Notes under the pieces: model-generated
Database searches by the model: none
The model's input: the letters and a program-made list of their open reading frames with translations, nothing else
What the model was told of the DNA's origin: nothing
Source: Candidatus Pelethomonas intestinigallinarum
Lineage (GTDB): Bacteria > Bacillota > Clostridia > Oscillospirales > Oscillospiraceae
Direction of reading: 5' to 3'
Assembly: GCA_018712665.1 (NCBI GenBank)
Contig: DVGP01000149.1
Location: forward strand, 1 to 9,943
DNA length: 9,943 bases
Shown here: positions 7,125-9,943 of the stretch, in pieces
Layout: each line of letters opens with the position of its first letter
Position numbering within the stretch: position 1 is the stretch's first letter
Program-made: the position numbers and the translations under genes

Positions 7125-7194
7125 GGGGAACCGGGACTTTGAATGCAGGATAGCCTATGCGAGCATGATCTCGTGCGTGGATGGTTTGCGGGTC

Positions 7195-7425
7195 TCACGG
7201 CGCGCAGTCAGCGCCGGAGGATACTATGCTCTCGTCCACATAGAATGCTCCGTCCCCGCAGGGGACGAGAATGCCTTGGCGGATCAGCTGCTGAAATTTG
7301 ATTCCCAACCCTCTGAACACACCGGCTTCTTCGCAGGTCTTCGCTGTGCTTCTGGAGCCGGCCCCCGCCGCGAGAAAGGCGTTGATGATGCGCTTCTTCC
7401 GAATTGCTCCGGATGGTATGACCAT
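7195..7425 (-). CDS. Small hypothetical protein (76 aa), winged-helix-like
   Basis: No named family recognised. After a basic start (MVIPSGAIRKKRIINAFLAAGA) comes a helical stretch (STAKTCEEAGVFRGLGIKFQQLIRQGILV) and a beta-hairpin-like end (PCGDGAFYVDE). The order helix, helix, helix, two strands resembles a compact winged-helix unit, seen in many short hypothetical proteins; DNA binding is inference. The start at ATG 7425 is well defined: AGGAGG (7434-7439) stands eight bases ahead. The frame also stays open to a GTG at 7461, which would add MTIHNFDQEDTA, but that codon has no comparable site. It is the second gene after the DUF6440 gene, 88 bp away, and shares its promoter. It could be the regulator that binds the large palindrome ahead of the operon, though this is not shown. 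Confidence 0.6.
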   Translation of the reverse strand: MVIPSGAIRKKRIINAFLAAGAGSRSTAKTCEEAGVFRGLGIKFQQLIRQGILVPCGDGAFYVDESIVSSGADCAP

Positions 7426-7513
7426 TGCTGTGTCCTCCTGATCAAAATTATGGATCGTCACTTTGATTCCCTTGCGCGCTTCCTTAAAAAGGTTTGTCCG
7501 GGCAGGCGCACGC

Positions 7514-7675
7514 TTATGGCGTTACGATCGGTTTCCCCTCTTTGTCAAGCAACGGCGTAAAGCCTGCCGCGTTTCCGTTCCGATGAAAGACGTAGTTGAC
7601 GCCTGTTTCCGTGTCTACCCAAATTTCAACCACATCAATGGCGCCCTGCTGATAAATTTTTTGAAATCGCTCCAT
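7514..7675 (-). CDS. DUF6440 family protein (53 aa)
   Basis: A complete 53-residue protein: it starts MERFQKIYQQGAIDVVEIWV, continues with the family core DTETGVNYVF and ends in FTPLLDKEGKPIVTP. The pattern DxETGVNYxF...GxTPLLDxxGKP is the signature of DUF6440, short single-domain proteins widespread in Firmicutes and of unknown function. It has no signal peptide or membrane segment, so it is likely cytoplasmic, and it is predicted to be rich in beta strands. The start at ATG 7675 is preceded by GAGGAG with eight bases between. It is the first gene behind the palindromic promoter at 7738-7766 and is followed by the 76-residue gene. The 220 bp from 7541 to 7760 have about 43% GC by hand count, clearly below the core genes around it, which hints at acquisition by transfer. 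Confidence 0.82.
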   Translation of the reverse strand: MERFQKIYQQGAIDVVEIWVDTETGVNYVFHRNGNAAGFTPLLDKEGKPIVTP

Positions 7676-7714
7676 CAATATTTCTCCTCGTCAGGCTGTG
7701 GCTTGCAGAATCAA

Positions 7715-7759
7715 ACATATCGTAAGCTGATATATTTAATATATCAGCTTACGATATGT
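7715..7759. promoter_or_regulatory. 45-bp perfect palindrome over a promoter (presumed operator)
   Basis: Left arm ACATATCGTAAGCTGATATA (7715-7734) is repeated exactly inverted at 7740-7759; including the central TTTAA the symmetry is perfect over 22 bp per arm about one base (7737). Each arm also contains its own dyad, ATATC-GTAAGCT-GATAT, so the site may hold two adjacent dimer sites. It covers the spacer and the -10 box of the DUF6440 promoter, where a bound repressor would block RNA polymerase. It is AT-rich with no T-tract logic, and glpK already has a terminator, so a terminator reading is less likely. Confidence 0.75.
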
Positions 7760-7766
7760 CTGTCAA
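7738..7766 (-). promoter_or_regulatory. Sigma-A promoter of the DUF6440 operon
   Basis: On the minus strand a perfect TTGACA (7761-7766) is followed, after exactly 17 bp, by TATATT (7738-7743). The -35 box lies just outside the 45-bp palindrome while the spacer and -10 box lie inside it. The glpK terminator ends about eight bases upstream. The leader to ATG 7675 is roughly 55 bases. Confidence 0.8.
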
Positions 7767-7774
7767 GAGAAAGA

Positions 7775-7802
7775 CGGCGGGGCCAGAGAAATGGCCCCGC
7801 CG
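7775..7802 (-). terminator. Intrinsic terminator of glpK
   Basis: On the minus strand 11-bp arms, CGGCGGGGCCA core with its exact complement, surround a six-base loop (7786-7791); a pyrimidine-rich T-tract TCTTTCTCTT follows. It starts 30 bases after the glpK stop. Confidence 0.9.
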
Positions 7803-7832
7803 CGCTGGGGATGTCTGCCGGTAACCTGAGAA

Positions 7833-9326
7833 TCAGGCCTCCTCCCAGTCGAAGGCCCGGATGACCGCCCGCTTCCAGCCCTGGAGCTTTTTGTCCCGCT
7901 CCTGGGTGGTGATGGCGGGGAGGAAGGTCCGGTCCACGGCCCAGTTGCGGGCGATCTCCTCCTGGCTGGACCAGTAGCCCACGGCCAGGCCCGCCAGATA
8001 GGCGGCCCCCAGGGCGGTGGTCTCCACGCACACCGGACGGTGGACGGTGACCTGGAGGATGTCGGCCTGGAGCTGCATGAGCACATTGTTGGAGCTGGCC
8101 CCGCCGTCCACTTTCAGGCTGGTCAGGGCGATGCCTGAGTCGGCCCGCATGGCCTCCAGCACGTCGCTGACCTGGTAGGCGATGGACTCCAGGGTGGCCC
8201 GGATGATGTGGTTCTTGTTCACGCCACGGGTCAGGCCCACGATGGCCCCCCGGGCGTACTGGTCCCAGTAGGGGGCCCCCAGGCCGGTGAAGGCGGGGAC
8301 CACGTAGCACCCGGCGGTGTCGGCCACCTTCCCTGCGTGGTACTCGCTGTCGGCGGCGGAGTCGATGAGCCGCATCTCGTCCCGCAGCCACTGGATGGCG
8401 GCCCCCGCCACGAAGATGGAGCCCTCCAGGGCGTAGCTGACCCGGCTGCCCAGGCCCCAGGCCACGGTGGTCACCAAACCGCTGCTGGAGAAGACGGGCT
8501 TATCTCCAGTGTTCATCAGCAGGAAGCAGCCGGTGCCATAGGTGTTCTTGGCTTGGCCGGGGGTAAAGCAGGCCTGACCGAAGAGAGCGGCCTGCTGGTC
8601 CCCGGCGGCCCCGGCGATGGGAATGGAACGGCCGAAGAACCCCGGGTCGGTCTCCCCATAGACCTGGCTGCTGGGAACGGGGGTGGGGAGCATGGACCGG
8701 GGAATATCCATGAGGTCCAGCAGCTCCTCATCCCAGTCCAGGGTGTTGATGTTGAAGAGCATGGTCCGGGAGGCGTTGGAGTAGTCGGTGACGTGGACCC
8801 GGCCTCCGGTGAGCAGCCAGATCAGCCAGGTCTCCACTGTGCCGAAGAGGAGCTCCCCCGCCTCCGCCCGCCGCCGGGCGCCGGGGACGTTGTCCAGGAT
8901 CCAGCGGATCTTGGGGCCGGAGAAGTAGGCGTCCACCACCAGCCCCGTCTTCCGGCGGATTGCCTCCGCGTAGCCTCTTGCTTTCAGCTCGTCGCAGTAG
9001 GCGCTGGTGCGGCGGCACTGCCAGACGATGGCGTTGTACATCGGCTCCCCGGTGGCCCTGTCCCAGACCACGGTGGTCTCCCGCTGGTTGGTGATGCCGA
9101 TGGCGGCGATGTCCGCGGCTGTGGCTCCGATTTTTCCCATGGCTTCCACCGCCACGCCCAGCTGGGTGGCCCAGATCTCCCGTGCGTCGTGCTCCACCCA
9201 GCCGGGCTTTGGGAAGATCTGCGGAAATTCCTTCTGGGCGGCGGCCCGGACGCGGCCCTCCTGGTCGAAGAGGATGCAGCGGTTGCTGGTGGTGCCGGCG
9301 TCAAGGGCCATGATGTACTGCGCCAT
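7833..9326 (-). CDS. glpK: Glycerol kinase
   Basis: This 497-residue FGGY-family cytoplasmic enzyme converts glycerol and ATP to glycerol 3-phosphate. Full-length and canonical: MALDAGTTSNRCILFD (phosphate loop, from residue 6), GITNQRETTVVWD (77-89), IVWQCRRT (100-107), YFSGPKIRWILD (134-145), GDQQAALFGQ with catalytic base Asp243, KNTYGTGCFLLMNTG, and GLGAPYWDQYARGA. The start at ATG 9326 has AAGGAGG eight bases ahead. The activation loop reads ETDPGFFGRSIPI: Bacillus and Enterococcus enzymes carry a histidine there (YHFYG type, about residue 230) that is phosphorylated through the PTS, but here the position is glycine. PTS activation is therefore unlikely. It is monocistronic, with no glpF, glpO or glpD next to it. 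A hairpin GCCGCC-GGTCA-GGCGGC (9352-9368) lies in the leader; the promoter is not clear (weak TTTTCC-17-TATTCC). Confidence 0.97.
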   Translation of the reverse strand: MAQYIMALDAGTTSNRCILFDQEGRVRAAAQKEFPQIFPKPGWVEHDAREIWATQLGVAVEAMGKIGATAADIAAIGITNQRETTVVWDRATGEPMYNAIVWQCRRTSAYCDELKARGYAEAIRRKTGLVVDAYFSGPKIRWILDNVPGARRRAEAGELLFGTVETWLIWLLTGGRVHVTDYSNASRTMLFNINTLDWDEELLDLMDIPRSMLPTPVPSSQVYGETDPGFFGRSIPIAGAAGDQQAALFGQACFTPGQAKNTYGTGCFLLMNTGDKPVFSSSGLVTTVAWGLGSRVSYALEGSIFVAGAAIQWLRDEMRLIDSAADSEYHAGKVADTAGCYVVPAFTGLGAPYWDQYARGAIVGLTRGVNKNHIIRATLESIAYQVSDVLEAMRADSGIALTSLKVDGGASSNNVLMQLQADILQVTVHRPVCVETTALGAAYLAGLAVGYWSSQEEIARNWAVDRTFLPAITTQERDKKLQGWKRAVIRAFDWEEA

Positions 9327-9453
9327 GGTGAGGTCCTCCTTCTGTGGACAGGCCGCCGGTCAGGCGGCTGGCTTGATGGGAATACCTTACCACGGATCGG
9401 CGGAAAAGGGAAGAAAAACTTCCGGCAGGTCCCCGGTGTCCCCTGGAGAGGGC

Positions 9454-9483
9454 GCATAGGGACAGTCCCGGGGGACATAGGGT
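9454..9483 (+). promoter_or_regulatory. Possible sigma-E promoter with SpoIIID-like site for sigK
   Basis: The 177-bp gap between glpK and sigK contains GCATAGG (9454-9460), 15 bp, CATAGGGT (9476-9483), loosely matching the sigma-E pattern (ATA at -35, CATA at -10). GGACAGTC (9460-9467) fits the SpoIIID consensus core RRACARNY, a regulator known to control sigK in Bacillus. Both are weak matches in GC-rich DNA. No sigma-A promoter for sigK is evident. Confidence 0.3.
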
Positions 9484-9503
9484 GAAGGGAAGGGAGGCGC
9501 GCC

Positions 9504-9710
9504 ATGCTGACGACGGCCATGCTGCTGCTGAAGAGCAGCCTGTTTTTATCACTGCACCTGGCGGGAAACATCAGCTCTTTCCCCAAGCCCCTCAGCCCGG
9601 AGGAGGAGCGGTCCTGCCTGGAGCGCTGCGCCCAGGGCGACCTGGAGGCCAGGAATACGCTCATCGAACACAATATGCGCCTGGTGGCGCATATTATCAA
9701 GAACGGTTGA
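9504..9710 (+). pseudogene. sigK: 5' part of sigK (pro-sigma-K), interrupted after region 2.1
   Basis: Sigma-K drives late mother-cell transcription in sporulation. The 68 codons encode the N-terminus only: a hydrophobic pro-sequence (about 1-21, MLTTAMLLLKSSLFLSLHLA), the membrane anchor removed by SpoIVFB in known systems, then FPKPLSPEEERSCLERCAQGDLEARN and TLIEHNMRLVAHIIK, which matches SigK region 2.1 closely. An intact protein has about 230-240 residues and continues with K-Y/F and the region 2.2 motif DLISIGTIGL; here it ends with N-G-stop and no continuation exists in any frame within the remaining 233 bases. Start ATG 9504 has GGGAGG at six bases. The clean break in an otherwise well-kept gene suggests a skin-type element that is excised in the mother cell, rather than decay; the 3' half must then lie beyond the window. 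The break seems earlier than the one I recall for Bacillus subtilis. Confidence 0.85.
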
Positions 9711-9943
9711 TGCGGAAGGAAAGAAATCCCGCAAGGCCAGCGGCGACGCGGCTTTGCGGGATTTACTATGGGATAAAGCAAAAGGAAAGACTTTCTGGCG
9801 AGGCAGCGGACAAGCCAGGTTTGGGGATTATAACAGACATGTGGTCATCTGTTGGGGTGTAATAATACGGGGCGGCTTTTAAGGGAAAATACATTATTGT
9901 ATACTCAAAATTATTTGGTCATTAGGAACGATAAAATAGCGAT
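9700..9943 (+). mobile_element. Presumed left end of a skin-like element inserted in sigK (continues outside window)
   Basis: Similarity to SigK stops at about 9700 (ATTATCAAGAA), which would be the left attachment junction. The following DNA has no convincing gene. It contains a hairpin at 9724-9764 and then becomes AT-rich: 9841-9943 has about 36% GC by hand count, unlike the GC-rich core genes. Known skin elements encode a large serine recombinase (SpoIVCA); none is visible in these bases, so the mobile nature is inferred only from the broken gene and the change in composition. Confidence 0.5.
9724..9764 (+). terminator. Hairpin terminator just inside the sigK interruption
   Basis: 15-bp arms (AAATCCCGCAAGGCC and GGCTTTGCGGGATTT, one G-T wobble) enclose an 11-base loop; the right arm ends in TTT followed by ACT. 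It starts 14 bases after the truncated sigK stop and would end the short transcript when the element is in place. Confidence 0.7.

Noticed and set aside
7140..7190. Possible small structured RNA or tRNA remnant in the gap before the PadR operon
   Set aside because: Only short 4-5 bp stems could be found (for example CGAG-ATCATG-CTCG); no cloverleaf or T-loop sequence.
7102..7560. A 152-codon open frame on the plus strand
   Set aside because: It lies opposite the 76-residue and DUF6440 genes, which have strong ribosome binding sites and family features; its own start overlaps the minus-strand PadR promoter.
7715..7759. The long palindrome as the transcription terminator of glpK
   Set aside because: glpK has a canonical GC hairpin with T-tract at 7775-7802; the palindrome is AT-rich and sits over a consensus promoter.
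8208..9485. A 425-codon open frame on the plus strand opposite glpK
   Set aside because: Low-complexity Gly/Pro/Val-rich translation without family features; glpK on the other strand is canonical throughout.
1..9943. CRISPR arrays, rRNA or tRNA genes
   Set aside because: No regularly spaced direct repeats and no rRNA or tRNA features were seen.

Overview
The window is high-GC DNA read as part of a spore-forming, anaerobic member of the Clostridia, most likely an Oscillospiraceae relative. The reasons are a Wood-Ljungdahl CO dehydrogenase/acetyl-CoA synthase cluster, an interrupted sporulation sigma factor K gene, strong AGGAGG-type ribosome binding sites, and Firmicutes-type promoters and small protein families. 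The genus is inference only.

Positions 1-4006 (+) hold the 3' part of the CO dehydrogenase catalytic subunit gene (cooS/acsA), a CooC-type nickel-insertion ATPase, and the complete acetyl-CoA synthase gene acsB. All the cysteine ligands expected of the acsB A-cluster are present. A palindromic repeat of about 170 bp that looks like a MITE or REP element sits between cooS and cooC. A long GC hairpin follows acsB, so the corrinoid protein and methyltransferase genes are not directly downstream.

Positions 4066-5951 carry a divergent pair: a short CorA-type divalent cation channel (-) and a PfkB-family 1-phosphofructokinase-like sugar kinase (+). Their well-formed sigma-A promoters lie back to back. 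A terminator at 5968-6005 separates pfkB from a convergent minus-strand operon: a 62-residue membrane protein, a PadR regulator and a DUF2812 membrane protein, with overlapping genes and one strong promoter.

Positions 7195-7766 are a small AT-richer island on the minus strand. It encodes a 53-residue DUF6440 protein and a 76-residue protein with a winged-helix-like pattern. Its consensus promoter is buried in a 45-bp perfect palindrome, presumably an operator. Next to it is glpK (-, glycerol kinase) with its own terminator; this GlpK lacks the histidine that the phosphotransferase system phosphorylates in many Firmicutes enzymes.

At the right edge, a sigK gene starts normally but breaks off after the conserved region 2.1 motif (RLVAHIIK). 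A hairpin and AT-rich DNA follow. This is the expected look of a skin-type element inserted in sigK, with the rest of the gene beyond the window. The most notable items are the sigK interruption, the palindrome-controlled DUF6440 operon and the repeat inside the CO dehydrogenase operon.
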